The notes under the pieces: model-generated
Database searches by the model: none
What the model was told of the DNA's origin: nothing
The model's input: only the letters and a program-made list of their open reading frames with translations
Translations under genes and position numbers: made by a program
Assembly: GCF_018448925.1 (NCBI RefSeq)
Contig: NZ_RCWE01000001.1
Coordinates: 310,001 to 374,000 of the forward strand
Length of the DNA stretch: 64,000 bases
Source: Photorhabdus akhurstii
Lineage (GTDB): Bacteria > Pseudomonadota > Gammaproteobacteria > Enterobacterales > Enterobacteriaceae
Direction of reading: 5' to 3'
In this document: positions 7,769-17,300 of the stretch, in pieces
How positions within the stretch are numbered: position 1 is the stretch's first letter
How the letters are laid out: each line of letters begins with the position of its first letter

Positions 7769-8902
7769 TTAATTAATTTCAGTGACATTCACCCAACGTT
7801 GTTCCTGATAAGAACGAGCAATGGCATCCAAAATACGTGAGACTTTCCATCCTTCGGTGAAATCTGGCCATATCTCTTTATTGCTGGCGATGCCATTGAT
7901 CAAATCTCTGATTTCCACTGTTTTTTGATCATTGAAACCGATGCCGTGACCTGCGCCGTGACAGAATGGCGCATAGTCAGGATGTTCCGGTCCAATAAGA
8001 ATGGTTTTAAAGCCTTGGCGGTTTGCCGGTTCATCGTGACGGTAAAGTTTCAGTTCGGCCATTCTTTCTTGTGTGAAGCTCAAAGCGCCTTTTGTTCCTG
8101 TAACGGTGTAGCTCAAACCCATTTTGCGGCCGCAGGCAACACGGGAGGTTTCAATAACACCCATTGCCCCACTGTTGAAACGCACCATAGCATGTGCTTG
8201 ATCTTCGTTTTCTACCGCAACCATAATGCTAGAGCCGGTTTTTTCCGGGCGTTGTTTGATGACAGTGGCCATGTCTGCGCAAACAGTTTCGATATCGTCA
8301 ATCAGGTACTGCGCCATATTGATGATATGAGCAGCAAGATCCCCTAATGCACCTAATCCAGCTTTATCTTTGAAACAGTGCCAGTGAATAGGGGTGAATG
8401 GATCAGCCATATAATCTTCGTTATGAGTGCCGTAGAAGTGAATGACTTCACCAATTTCACCATTCGAAATGATCTCTTTAGCCAGTTGTGCGGTGGGGTT
8501 TTTCATGTAGTTAAAACCGACTAATGTTTTCACGCCGGCTTTTTTGGCGGCTGCGGCCATTAATTGTGCATCAGTTGAGTTTAGTGCCAGTGGTTTTTCA
8601 CAATAAACATGTTTGCCATGTTTGATTGCTTCGAGAGCCATCTCTTTATGAAGGAAATTTGGTGAGCAGATATCAACAACATGAATATCGGGATCTGATA
8701 CTAATTTGCGCCAATTGTCAGTAAAGCGCCGGAAACCTAATTGTTCAGACCGTTTTGCGGCGAGTTCAGCAGAAACTTCCGCTACCATTTCACAAACTAG
8801 TTTGCCTGCCAGAGGGAAAACAGTAGGTGCTTGTGCGTAAGCAATGGCATGCGTCCGTCCGATGTAACCAGTACCGATTAGGCCGATACGAATCTCTTCC
8901 AT
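7769..8902 (-). CDS. Gfo/Idh/MocA-family inositol dehydrogenase-like protein
   Basis: This NAD(P)-dependent sugar dehydrogenase has a Rossmann N-terminus (IGLIGTGYIGRTHA at residues 5-18), the catalytic EKP motif (YCEKPLAL, about residue 100) and the family's GDLAAHIINMAQY helix with the catalytic histidine near residue 190. It is about 377 residues from the ATG at 8902, which has GGAGAA ahead. It is the first gene of the operon that continues into iolC, iolE and iolB. It probably oxidises another inositol stereoisomer or an inosose (an IolW- or IolG2-like role), since a second dehydrogenase closer to classical IolG lies at 11141-12127. The exact substrate cannot be told. Confidence 0.85.
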   Translation of the reverse strand: MEEIRIGLIGTGYIGRTHAIAYAQAPTVFPLAGKLVCEMVAEVSAELAAKRSEQLGFRRFTDNWRKLVSDPDIHVVDICSPNFLHKEMALEAIKHGKHVYCEKPLALNSTDAQLMAAAAKKAGVKTLVGFNYMKNPTAQLAKEIISNGEIGEVIHFYGTHNEDYMADPFTPIHWHCFKDKAGLGALGDLAAHIINMAQYLIDDIETVCADMATVIKQRPEKTGSSIMVAVENEDQAHAMVRFNSGAMGVIETSRVACGRKMGLSYTVTGTKGALSFTQERMAELKLYRHDEPANRQGFKTILIGPEHPDYAPFCHGAGHGIGFNDQKTVEIRDLINGIASNKEIWPDFTEGWKVSRILDAIARSYQEQRWVNVTEIN

Positions 8903-8996
8903 ATAGCTGTTTCTCCAAATAGAAGCGGATAGGTCGTTTGTTGTTGCAGTCAATTTTTTAGTGTTTGCCAGTAGCCTTGGTTGTTGTCATACATCT

Positions 8997-9047
8997 GTTA
9001 TAGGAAATGTTTATTTCATTATCAACTTAAATGGAAATATTAATTTC
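8997..9047 (-). promoter_or_regulatory. Promoter of the iolG-like/iolC/iolE/iolB operon with twin IolR-type operators
   Basis: On the minus strand a -35 box TTGATA (9020-9025) and a -10 box TATAAC (8997-9002) are 17 bases apart. The spacer between them holds the palindrome GAAATAAACATTTC (9004-9017). A second, better palindrome GAAATATTAATTTC is at 9034-9047, centred exactly 30 bp upstream. Related pairs occur before iolG and iolA. A repressor there would block RNA polymerase directly; IolR is the obvious candidate by context. The remainder of the gap to 9220 shows nothing else. Confidence 0.6.
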
Positions 9048-9220
9048 AAATTGTGATCTGATAAGGGTTTTTTAGCTAACGTCGCGTTATATAGGGTTAA
9101 TTTTCTGATTAATTAGGTACCATTCAGAGGTAAGAGCTGAAAAAATAGAATGTTAGAATTTTTGTTCCATTTATGGCTTGGTATATATGGAATTAGTTAG
9201 CAAAAAGAATCGCTATACTC

Positions 9221-9263
9221 CCAGGATTTCCTCTTGCGAATATGGGATACAGGGAAATCCTGG
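9221..9263 (-). terminator. Likely terminator of the SLC5 symporter gene
   Basis: CCAGGATTTCC (9221-9231) and GGAAATCCTGG (9253-9263) form an 11-bp perfect stem with a 21-base loop, 43 bases after the stop of the symporter gene. No strong U-tract follows, so termination may be weak or the hairpin may only protect the 3' end. Confidence 0.45.
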
Positions 9264-9305
9264 TTGTAGGTTATTCTAATAATAATGTTGGGGTAATAAA
9301 GTTAG

Positions 9306-11015
9306 CTAATTATCTTTATTCGGCTTTTGGGGCGTATTATTTATTACAAGTTTCCTGAATAGTGTTTTACCTATCTGGTATAGCGCATAAGATAGTATTA
9401 ATACAGCGAACGAATAATAAATAATCATGATTGCCTTGGGAACATTATGTGCGAGAAATACGTACATAGAAATTGAACAGAGTGTAATTAACCATGCAAC
9501 CGGTTTCACCATAGACCACGGCGTAATATTTACCTGTTCGGTATAAATATCTTCAAATGGTTTAGCTGGAAAAAAGTAGCCAATAGCCAACATGAAAATA
9601 ATATTGAGAATAAATAAAATGCCAACCAGGTGAAAAAAGTGCAGGTTAATTTTTAAAATGAAATTACAGATAATATAGGCAGACATACCGAATAATAGGC
9701 CAAGTTTAGCAGCAATAGGCGGTACTCGTTTAGTCATCAGACCGACTAATACCACACTGAGAATTGGCGCGTTAAAAATCCCCTGTAATTGTTGAATGAG
9801 ATAGAACAGACCATCCGGTGCATTAGCGACTAACGGTGCGACGATCATGGTGATTAACGCTAATCCGATCCCTAAATATTTACTCATAGCGACTGTTTGA
9901 GTTTCGGTGGCATTTTGGTTGATTCGCTGTTTGTAAATATTGACGATAAACAGTGTCACGGATGAATTAAGTCCGCCACTGAATGTGGAAAATACGGCGC
10001 CAACGACCACAGCGGCAAAGAAACCAACCAATACTTCCGGCAGAATTAGATGGACTAATTCTGGATAGGCGTTATCTGGATTATCTATTTGTCCTTTGAA
10101 AATATGGAAAGCAATAATGCCGGGTAGAATAATAATAGATGGCATAATGAGTTTAAGGAAAGCACACAACATCACGCCTTTTTGTCCTTCCGCTAGATTT
10201 TTTGCACCCAGGGCTTTCTGGACAATGGATTGATTGGTACACCAGAAAAACATATTGGAAACAATTAGGCCGGTAAATAGCGTGGAGAAAGGAACCAGAG
10301 AATCTTCGCTGCCGATGGAGTTAAATTTATCAGGATTAGATTGATAAACTTCAACTAATCCTTGCCAGGCATTGCCATTGCCGACATAGAGCAGAGCAAA
10401 AATAGTCACCATTAACCCACCAACGATTAAGCCAATGCCGTTAATGGTATCTGCGGCGGCAATGGCTTTAATACCACCAAAGATGGCATAAACCGCACCT
10501 AATCCACCAACGCCCCAAACCATAATCCATAATGCCGTAGTCTTATCAATACTGAATACATTGGAAACCTGGAATAGACTTTCTAATGCAATTGCGCCGG
10601 TATACAGCACAATGGGGAGTAGTGAAATGATATACATAGCCAGGAAAAGAATTGAGGTAATAAGCAGCGTATTTTTATCAAATCGGCGTTCAAGGTATTC
10701 CGGGATGGTTGAAATACCGAGTTTCAGATATTTAGGCAGGAAATAAATAGCAAATAGAACGATTGTTACAGCGGCTATCACTTCCCAAGCCATAACGATA
10801 AATCCGGCTCGGAATGCTAATCCATTCAAACCGATTAAATGCTCTGTGGACAGGTTCATCAATAACATAGAGCTACCAATATAAACACCTGTGAGAGATC
10901 GTCCGCCAAGAAAATAGCCTTCAGTAGATTCTGTCAGACGAGCATTATGGGTTTTGTAATAAGCGAAGCCAGCCACTAATAGGGTAAAACCAATAAATGA
11001 GAGAAAAGCTAACAT
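9306..11015 (-). CDS. SLC5-family sodium:solute symporter, probable inositol uptake
   Basis: The 569-residue product is an inner-membrane protein with about 14 hydrophobic segments and the SSS-family look (GYFLGGRSLTGVYIG near the N-terminus, YAIFGGIKAIAAADTINGIGLIVGG, and the NQSIVQKALGAKNLAEGQKG segment near residues 260-280). Members import sugars or inositol with sodium. The start at 11015 has GGAGGA ahead and lies just before the first membrane segment; a longer frame to 11054 is less likely. Its position between two inositol dehydrogenase genes suggests it brings in myo-inositol, in place of the MFS carriers used by other enterobacteria. The substrate is inferred from context only. Confidence 0.85.
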   Translation of the reverse strand: MLAFLSFIGFTLLVAGFAYYKTHNARLTESTEGYFLGGRSLTGVYIGSSMLLMNLSTEHLIGLNGLAFRAGFIVMAWEVIAAVTIVLFAIYFLPKYLKLGISTIPEYLERRFDKNTLLITSILFLAMYIISLLPIVLYTGAIALESLFQVSNVFSIDKTTALWIMVWGVGGLGAVYAIFGGIKAIAAADTINGIGLIVGGLMVTIFALLYVGNGNAWQGLVEVYQSNPDKFNSIGSEDSLVPFSTLFTGLIVSNMFFWCTNQSIVQKALGAKNLAEGQKGVMLCAFLKLIMPSIIILPGIIAFHIFKGQIDNPDNAYPELVHLILPEVLVGFFAAVVVGAVFSTFSGGLNSSVTLFIVNIYKQRINQNATETQTVAMSKYLGIGLALITMIVAPLVANAPDGLFYLIQQLQGIFNAPILSVVLVGLMTKRVPPIAAKLGLLFGMSAYIICNFILKINLHFFHLVGILFILNIIFMLAIGYFFPAKPFEDIYTEQVNITPWSMVKPVAWLITLCSISMYVFLAHNVPKAIMIIYYSFAVLILSYALYQIGKTLFRKLVINNTPQKPNKDN

Positions 11016-11061
11016 ACTATCCTCCAAGCCTGATTGACTGTTTTCAGGCAGCAATATACTG

Positions 11062-11088
11062 ACGGGAAAGCGGCCTTTCCCGTTTTTA
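11062..11088. other. Hairpin between iolG and the symporter gene
   Basis: The sequence ACGGGAAAG, a short loop and CTTTCCCGT is followed by TTTTT on the plus strand. On the minus strand, the direction of the flanking genes, there is no U-tract, so it may reduce rather than stop read-through from iolG into the symporter gene. Confidence 0.4.
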
Positions 11089-11140
11089 CGATGAAAATAA
11101 ATGTAAGTCAGTTAGTTTTAGTTAGAGATGTAGGGCTGTT

Positions 11141-12127
11141 TTATAATTTGATTTCTTTCCCTAATTGCAGAGATTCGAGTGCTTTATCAGACAGATAAAG
11201 TGCTTGTTCGCCATCGGCGCCACTACATTCTGGCGTGGCGCGACCAGCCATGACATCGACAAAATGGTCCCATTCAGCAATGTAGGCTTCCCGGTAACGT
11301 TGCAAGAAGAAATGCTCTGGCTTGGCTGTTAAACAACCACTGTTTTCCCAGAGTTCAACGCTGTTTTCTTTAATATTACCTGCGCTAAGCAGCCCTTTTT
11401 CACCATGTAATTCAATCCGTTGGTCATAGCCATACCCGGAACGACGGCTATTGGTAATGGTTGCCATTGCCCCTGATGGGAATTTCATAACGATAAAGGC
11501 GGTATCGATATCACCCGCTTGCCCAATAGCTGGATCAACCAGATTGCTGCCTTGAGCGTAGATCGAACAGGGTTCCTCACCGATAATAAAACGTGCCATA
11601 TCGAAGTCATGTATTGTCATATCCCGGAACATACCACCAGAAACTTTGACATATTCAGCAGAAGGAGGTGAGGGATCACGGGAAATAATCAGCAGAGATT
11701 CGGCTTTTCCTATTGCGCCGGCGTCAAATAGTGTTTTTACTCGGCGGAATTGCGGATCGTAACGACGGTTAAAGCCAACAAATAAGGGAACCTGATACTG
11801 TTTAACGGTTTCAAGGCAATGACGAACACGTTCAATATCAAGATGAACCGGTTTTTCACAGAAGATTTTTTTATGATGTTTTGCTGCGAGTTCGATCAGG
11901 TCTGCATGTGTATCTGTTGCCGAGGCGATAAGAACGCCATCTATTTTAGGGTCGGACATTGCCTGTTCAATAGTTTGTCTTTTTGTTTGATATTTCTGTA
12001 CTAAAAGTTCAGCACTTTTCTGATGTGGATCGACAACGGAGTAAAGAGAAGTTTCTTTATGATGAGAGATATTTACCGCGTGTACTTGTCCAATTCGTCC
12101 GGCGCCAAATAATGCAATGTTGAACAT
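11141..12127 (-). CDS. iolG: myo-Inositol 2-dehydrogenase
   Basis: IolG carries out the first step, NAD-dependent oxidation of myo-inositol to scyllo-inosose. The 328-residue product has the Rossmann start (IALFGAGRIGQVHAVN), the catalytic lysine motif FCEKPVHLD near residue 97 and GGMFRDMTIHDFDMARF with the catalytic Asp/His pair near residue 175. This is closer to the classical IolG pattern than the dehydrogenase at 7769-8902. The ATG at 12127 has AAGGAG ahead; the longer frame to 12190 would run into the promoter. The symporter gene follows 125 bases downstream in the same direction. Confidence 0.93.
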   Translation of the reverse strand: MFNIALFGAGRIGQVHAVNISHHKETSLYSVVDPHQKSAELLVQKYQTKRQTIEQAMSDPKIDGVLIASATDTHADLIELAAKHHKKIFCEKPVHLDIERVRHCLETVKQYQVPLFVGFNRRYDPQFRRVKTLFDAGAIGKAESLLIISRDPSPPSAEYVKVSGGMFRDMTIHDFDMARFIIGEEPCSIYAQGSNLVDPAIGQAGDIDTAFIVMKFPSGAMATITNSRRSGYGYDQRIELHGEKGLLSAGNIKENSVELWENSGCLTAKPEHFFLQRYREAYIAEWDHFVDVMAGRATPECSGADGEQALYLSDKALESLQLGKEIKL

Positions 12128-12171
12128 GGATGCTCCTTGATACCTAGGTATCTGCTTATGAGATACTTTAA

Positions 12172-12227
12172 AATATATCAAATAAAACATTTATTTCAAT
12201 TTTTAAATATTTGGAAATTATATTTTT
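12172..12227 (-). promoter_or_regulatory. iolG promoter with twin IolR-type operators
   Basis: On the minus strand, -35 TTGAAA (12194-12199) and -10 TATATT (12172-12177) are separated by 16 bases. The operator-like GAAATAAATGTTTT (12184-12197) overlaps the spacer, and a weaker copy (GAAATTATATTTTT on the plus strand, 12214-12227) lies 30 bp upstream, the same spacing as before the iolG-like gene. The rest of the gap up to 12460 is AT-rich and shows no gene. Confidence 0.55.
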
Positions 12228-12460
12228 GAGTGCGGCGTAGCATTTTGTTAATAACAATATTAGATTTGTGTTAATTAGATCACGTAAAGTAAGATTTATG
12301 CTGGATGATTTTGGGTATTTATCTTTTAAAAACAAATTATAATATGCATTAGACTAGGTGGTTGCTACGTTTGGTCATAGAGATTGAGGGAAGAGAAAAA
12401 GTCATTCGTTTTTAGAATAAGAATTTCAAAACTAGCATTAAAATGATTAGAAAAGGGAAA

Positions 12461-12484
12461 ATGGCCTGCTGTCTTACAGGCCAT
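12461..12484 (-). terminator. Intrinsic terminator of the iolA-iolD operon
   Basis: ATGGCCTG and CAGGCCAT form an 8-bp stem with an 8-base loop just after iolD. On the minus strand it is followed by TTTCCCTTTTC, so it suits minus-strand termination. Confidence 0.75.
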
Positions 12485-12490
12485 CACTTT

Positions 12491-14425
12491 TTAATATTGG
12501 CGTACTTTGGTTGCAACCATCTCCTTTATTTTCTTTGCGGCAGATTCTATAGCTGGATTTTTCGCTACTTGCGCAGTGCCTATTCGCCACCATGATTCAT
12601 AATCATGCGTCATCGTTTTAGGCAGCACTTTGATATCTATGAGTACCGGTACGGTCTGTTTTTGGGCTTTCTGTAATGCGTCAAGCAGTTGTCGCTCATC
12701 GTGGACTCGGTAACTTTTGCAGCCGTAGCTTTCTGCATTTTTGGCGAAGTCGACTTTAATCAGTTTGCCATCCATGTTGCCGCTTTCTGGGTTCCGGTAA
12801 CGATTTTCTGTGCCGAAACTGCCCATCCCTTGGCTCATTTGTAGATTATTGATACAGCCGAATCCCGTGTTATCAAACAGCAACACGATGATTTTGATAT
12901 TTTCCTGTACTGCGGTTTGCAGCTCTGAATGAAGCATCATATAAGCGCCATCACCGACTATGGCATAAACCGGTTGGTTGGGACAGGCTAGTTTAGCGCC
13001 AATAGCAGCGGCTATCTCATAGCCCATACAGGAATAGCCATACTCAAGATGATAGGTATCCGGTTGTTTGGGTTGCCATAATCGTTGTAAATCGCCAGGA
13101 AGGGAGCCTGATGCGCCAACAATAATCGCTTCTGGCTCCAGATATTTGTCTAATAATCCCAATACTCTGGTTTGTGGCAGGCGGGTTTGTAATGTCTGGC
13201 TGTACTCTTCCAATTTATCATCAAGATGGCCGGGAATTTCTGGTGTGAAATCTGCCTGATATTCAATATCGAACAGACGATTTAACTCTTTGCGCCATGC
13301 CTCTCGCGCTTGATGAATCTCATCTTGATAGCCACTGCGATAATGCAATTGAGTAAGCTGCTTCGCAATAGCGTTTAACCCTGCTTGGGCGTCTGATACA
13401 ACGGGGATTGCATCCAGTTTACAGGCGTCGAATTCCGCTACGTTGATAGTAAGAAATTCGACTTTTGGATGCTGAAATAGCGATTTGGATGCCGTGGTGA
13501 AATCACTAAACCGGGTGCCAACGCCAATAATCAAATCGGCTTCTTTGGCTATCAGGTTGGCAGCAAGGCAGCCAGTTGTGCCTAAACCGCCACAATTTAG
13601 GGGATGGTCGGCAATTACGGCGCTTTTACCTGCCTGTGTTTCAGCAAAAGGAATATTGAAGTGTTCTGCAAATTGACGGAAAGCGTTATGTGCTTCTGAA
13701 TAGCGCACTCCGCCACCGCAGATGAGCAAGGGTTTTTTCTTGCGGCTTATGAGCGCCACGGCATCGTTAATCATGGCGATGGAAGCAGGGCGGCGCTCAA
13801 TGCGGTGAATTCGTTTTTGAAAGAAATAGTCAGGAAAATCCCAAATCTCGCCTTGAACATCTTGTGGCAAACAGATTGTGACGGCGCCGGCATCAGCGGG
13901 ATCGGTTAGAACTCGCATCGCATTAATCATAGCGCTCATTAGCTGTTCTGGTCTGGAGATACGATCCCAATAACGAGAAATCGGGCGGAAACAGTCATTG
14001 GTGCTGATAGTATAGTCATGGAACTGTTCAACCTGTTGTAAGACTGGATCAGGTTGGCGGCAGGCAAAGAGATCGCCGGGTAATAACAGCAGAGGAATGC
14101 GATTAGCTGTGGCAGTTGCCGCGGCGGTTACCATATTGGCGGAGCCAGGGCCAACAGATGATGTTACGGCAAAAATCTGTTTGCGTTTTTTCTGTTTAGC
14201 AAAACCTGTGGCGATATGGGCCATACCTTGCTCATTGCATCCTTGGTAAACGGTTAAGTGACCGGGATCTTGCTCCAGCGCTTGCCCTAATCCAACCACA
14301 TTGCCGTGACCAAAAATGGTAAAGATTCCTCTGATAAATGGATATTGTTCTCCGTCTGCTTCCACATATTGCTGGTTCAAGAACTTCACCAATGCTTGAG
14401 CCGTTGTCATTGTTGATTTGCTCAT
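12491..14425 (-). CDS. iolD: 3D-(3,5/4)-trihydroxycyclohexane-1,2-dione acylhydrolase (ThDP-dependent)
   Basis: IolD opens the ring of the diketone made by IolE, giving 5-deoxy-glucuronate. The 644-residue product has the three-domain ThDP enzyme fold. The N-terminal domain holds [14 protein letters not shown], the middle domain follows, and the C-terminal ThDP-binding motif [13 protein letters not shown] continues to the NN pair of GFGCINN. The ATG at 14425 is chosen because GGAG lies nine bases ahead; an ATG 15 bases earlier would use part of that site. It begins 16 bases after iolA, so the two form an operon. Confidence 0.95.
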   Translation of the reverse strand: MSKSTMTTAQALVKFLNQQYVEADGEQYPFIRGIFTIFGHGNVVGLGQALEQDPGHLTVYQGCNEQGMAHIATGFAKQKKRKQIFAVTSSVGPGSANMVTAAATATANRIPLLLLPGDLFACRQPDPVLQQVEQFHDYTISTNDCFRPISRYWDRISRPEQLMSAMINAMRVLTDPADAGAVTICLPQDVQGEIWDFPDYFFQKRIHRIERRPASIAMINDAVALISRKKKPLLICGGGVRYSEAHNAFRQFAEHFNIPFAETQAGKSAVIADHPLNCGGLGTTGCLAANLIAKEADLIIGVGTRFSDFTTASKSLFQHPKVEFLTINVAEFDACKLDAIPVVSDAQAGLNAIAKQLTQLHYRSGYQDEIHQAREAWRKELNRLFDIEYQADFTPEIPGHLDDKLEEYSQTLQTRLPQTRVLGLLDKYLEPEAIIVGASGSLPGDLQRLWQPKQPDTYHLEYGYSCMGYEIAAAIGAKLACPNQPVYAIVGDGAYMMLHSELQTAVQENIKIIVLLFDNTGFGCINNLQMSQGMGSFGTENRYRNPESGNMDGKLIKVDFAKNAESYGCKSYRVHDERQLLDALQKAQKQTVPVLIDIKVLPKTMTHDYESWWRIGTAQVAKNPAIESAAKKIKEMVATKVRQY

Positions 14426-14441
14426 ATTACAGAACTCCATT

Positions 14442-15953
14442 TTATTCCATTGTTGGCATCACAAAACTGCTGGAATGATGTTCTAACCTGATACTTGCCG
14501 GCCAGCGGCTGGTAACGGTTTTCATGCGGGTGTAGAAGCGAACGCCATCATTACCGTGAACGTTAAGCGGACCAAAAATTGAGCGTTTCCAGCCACCGAA
14601 GCTGTGGAAGGCCATTGGTACCGGAATGGGGATATTGACGCCTACCATACCTGCTTGTACATCTTCGCTAAACTGGCGAGCAGTTTCTCCGTCGCGGGTG
14701 AATATCGCGGTACCATTACCATATTGATGGACGTTAATTAATGTTAATGCGGTGGCATAATCGGGTACACGGACAATTGATAGAACGGGGCCGAAGATCT
14801 CTTCTTGATAGATTTTCATCTCTGGCGTGACGTTATCAAACAGCGTCGGGCCAATAAAATAGCCATTTTCATAACCCGAAACCTTGAGTTGACGGCCATC
14901 AATTAACAGACTAGCCCCCTGTTTTTCGCCACTATCGATGTAATCACAGATTTTAGCTTGGTGTTGGGCAGAGATAACGGGTCCCATATCGTTTTCTTTC
15001 GTTGCGACAATACCGGGACCGACAGACATTTTGCTGATCTGTTGACGTAATTTTTCAATTAATGCATCTGCCGTTTCATCCCCAACCGCCAATACAACAG
15101 ACAATGCCATGCAACGTTCGCCGGCTGCGCCAAAAGCCGCGCCTGTAATAGCATTGCTGGCCATATCAAGGTCGGCATCTGGCATCAGAATACAGTGATT
15201 TTTTGCACCACCCAGAGCCTGACAGCGTTTCCCGTGAGCTGAGGCGGTAGTGTAGATATATTCAGCGACAGGAGTCGAGCCAACAAAGCTGACAGCTTGT
15301 ACACGTGGATCTGTTAGTAGTACATCAACGGCTTCTTTATCGCCGTTGACAACATTAAATACGCCATCGGGTAAACCGGATTGTTTAAGTAATATTGCTA
15401 ATTCAATCGCGAGAGAAGGATCTTTTTCTGAAGGCTTCAATACGAAAGTATTCCCTGTCGCTAATGCGATAGGAAACATCCACATAGGAACCATTGCCGG
15501 GAAGTTGAAAGGGGTAATGCCGGCACAAACGCCTAAAGGCTGCATTAATGAATGGCTGTCTATACCTGTTCCGGTATTAGCTGAATGTTCACCTTTTTGT
15601 AGATGAGGAATGCCACAGGCAAACTCAACCACTTCCAGACCGCGAGTTAATTCACCGATGGCATCTGAATAGATTTTTCCATGTTCTTCTGAAATCAATC
15701 GCGCCAGTTTGTCTATATTGGTTTCCAGCAATGTCTTGAACTGGAACATGACACGAGCACGTTTGAGAGGTGAAACCTTAGACCATTCACTGTAAGCCTG
15801 ATGAGCGGCTTCAATTGCTTGTTCAACTTCATGGGCTGTGCTTAATGTTACCTGGCGTATCTGTTTTCCCGTCGCTGGATTAAAAACTGGAGAAAAGCGG
15901 GTGCTATGACTAGGAATGAGTTGCCCATTAACGTAATTCTGTACTTGTTCCAT
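14442..15953 (-). CDS. iolA: Methylmalonate-semialdehyde dehydrogenase (CoA-acylating)
   Basis: IolA is the last step: it oxidises malonic semialdehyde with NAD and CoA to acetyl-CoA and CO2. The 503-residue product is a standard aldehyde dehydrogenase of the MmsA branch, with [16 protein letters not shown] near residue 155, [12 protein letters not shown] for cofactor binding and the catalytic cysteine in [11 protein letters not shown] near residue 287. It is the first gene of the iolA-iolD operon. The promoter at about 16009-16037 has an IolR-type operator in its spacer. Confidence 0.95.
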   Translation of the reverse strand: MEQVQNYVNGQLIPSHSTRFSPVFNPATGKQIRQVTLSTAHEVEQAIEAAHQAYSEWSKVSPLKRARVMFQFKTLLETNIDKLARLISEEHGKIYSDAIGELTRGLEVVEFACGIPHLQKGEHSANTGTGIDSHSLMQPLGVCAGITPFNFPAMVPMWMFPIALATGNTFVLKPSEKDPSLAIELAILLKQSGLPDGVFNVVNGDKEAVDVLLTDPRVQAVSFVGSTPVAEYIYTTASAHGKRCQALGGAKNHCILMPDADLDMASNAITGAAFGAAGERCMALSVVLAVGDETADALIEKLRQQISKMSVGPGIVATKENDMGPVISAQHQAKICDYIDSGEKQGASLLIDGRQLKVSGYENGYFIGPTLFDNVTPEMKIYQEEIFGPVLSIVRVPDYATALTLINVHQYGNGTAIFTRDGETARQFSEDVQAGMVGVNIPIPVPMAFHSFGGWKRSIFGPLNVHGNDGVRFYTRMKTVTSRWPASIRLEHHSSSFVMPTME

Positions 15954-16008
15954 TCTGAGCCTCTTTTGCGGATTTGATGTTAGTACTGAATCAGAAACTT
16001 TGATAATA

Positions 16009-16059
16009 GGTATATGAAATATTTATTTTATTTTCAATATGATTTGGAATAAAAGGCAA
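16009..16059 (-). promoter_or_regulatory. iolA promoter with IolR-type operator
   Basis: On the minus strand, -35 TTGAAA (16032-16037) and -10 TATACC (16009-16014) are 17 bases apart. The spacer contains GAAATATTTATTTT on the plus strand (16016-16029), the same element found in the iolG-like and iolG promoters. Upstream, a half-site TTGGAA at about 16044-16049 sits where the second operator lies in the other two promoters. Confidence 0.55.
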
Positions 16060-16168
16060 TTAGTGTGATCAGAGTAAAGTTTTTATGAATTACCGATAAT
16101 TAGGTGACTAATTAGATGTTAATCAATATAGTGATAATAATAAATCATTACAATGAATGGATTATGTG

Positions 16169-16194
16169 TTTCATTTTTAACTATAAAAATGAAA
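16169..16194. promoter_or_regulatory. 11-bp inverted repeat upstream of iolR, possible autoregulatory operator
   Basis: TTTCATTTTTA and TAAAAATGAAA form a perfect inverted repeat with a 4-base spacer, 62 bases before the iolR start. It shares the GAAA/TTTC ends of the operators in the iol promoters but has a different centre. It may let IolR control its own gene. Confidence 0.45.
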
Positions 16195-16256
16195 TATGAT
16201 TCAGCTTATACTGCAAAACGATTACAATTGCTGGCGATAAATTTTATGGGGGATTT

Positions 16257-17090
16257 ATGTCTGTCGCATCGAATCTGAATGAGTTTCAAGAACAAGTCCG
16301 TTCACGCTATAGTGAATTGAGTAAACGCCTGCAACAAGTAGCTCGATATGTGCTGGATAATACCAATAGTGTCGCTTTTGATACTGTTGCTGTGATTGCC
16401 AAAGAAGCTGATGTTCCTCCATCAACATTAATTCGTTTCGCTAATGCGTTTGATTTCAGTGGTTTTAATGAAATGAAACAGCTATTCCGCATGCATATGG
16501 TGGAAGAAACCGCCAGTTATGCAGACCGGGCCAGGTTATTTCGGGAATTGGATGGCGAACAGGAGCCGCCGGAAGATCCTCAGCATATTTTGCAGGAATT
16601 TGCTCGTTCAAATGTGCAGGCTATGCAGCAGCTCGCTGCCAGAACGGCCCCCGAAGATTTAAGGAACGCCGTAGACTTATTGGCTCAAGCTAAGAATATT
16701 TACATTATTGGACTGCGCCGTTCTTTTAGTGTGGCGGCTTATCTTTCTTATGCATTGAACCACTTGGAGTGTCGCCCTTTACTCGTGGATGGTTTGGGAG
16801 GAATGTTTAGGGAGCAGATTAATTTAATTGGGGAAAAAGATGTTGTCGTTTCAATCAGTTTTACCCCTTATGCAGAAGAAACCCTGATGGTCAGTGAACG
16901 GGCGGCGAAAGCCGGGGCAAAACAGATTGTGATTACCGATAGCCAGATTAGCCCGCTTGCCAGTTTTAGTGATGTTTGTTTTGTGGTTAAAGAAGCACAG
17001 GTGGATGCATTCCGTTCTCAGTCTGCTACGTTGTGTTTAGTGCAATCTTTGGCAGTTGCTCTGGCTTATCGGCAAGGAAACCCGATTTAA
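16257..17090 (+). CDS. iolR: RpiR-family transcriptional regulator of inositol catabolism
   Basis: The 277-residue product has an N-terminal RpiR helix-turn-helix (about residues 8-85; DTVAVIAKEADVPPSTLIRFANAF) and a C-terminal SIS sugar-phosphate-binding domain (about 125-260; IYIIGLRRSFSVAAYLSYALN). RpiR-type IolR proteins of proteobacteria repress iol genes until a pathway intermediate binds the SIS domain. It is divergent from iolA across 303 bases that contain both the iolA promoter elements and a perfect inverted repeat. A GGGGG stretch lies just ahead of the ATG. The repressor role is from family and context. Confidence 0.9.
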   Translation: MSVASNLNEFQEQVRSRYSELSKRLQQVARYVLDNTNSVAFDTVAVIAKEADVPPSTLIRFANAFDFSGFNEMKQLFRMHMVEETASYADRARLFRELDGEQEPPEDPQHILQEFARSNVQAMQQLAARTAPEDLRNAVDLLAQAKNIYIIGLRRSFSVAAYLSYALNHLECRPLLVDGLGGMFREQINLIGEKDVVVSISFTPYAEETLMVSERAAKAGAKQIVITDSQISPLASFSDVCFVVKEAQVDAFRSQSATLCLVQSLAVALAYRQGNPI

Positions 17091-17300
17091 TTATCTTGTA
17101 TTTCTGGATTAATTTTATTAATGACTCATAGCCCGCATATTTTGGCGGGTTAATTCTAACGGGTTGCTAGAAGCTCAATTTCAATAAAATATAAACCTGA
17201 TGTGGATAATCCTCTTGTTGTGTCTAAATGCTATTGATTCCTATTGGCAATAATTATTTAATGGTTGTGCGAAGTTATGGTTTTGAAGAGGGACAATAGG

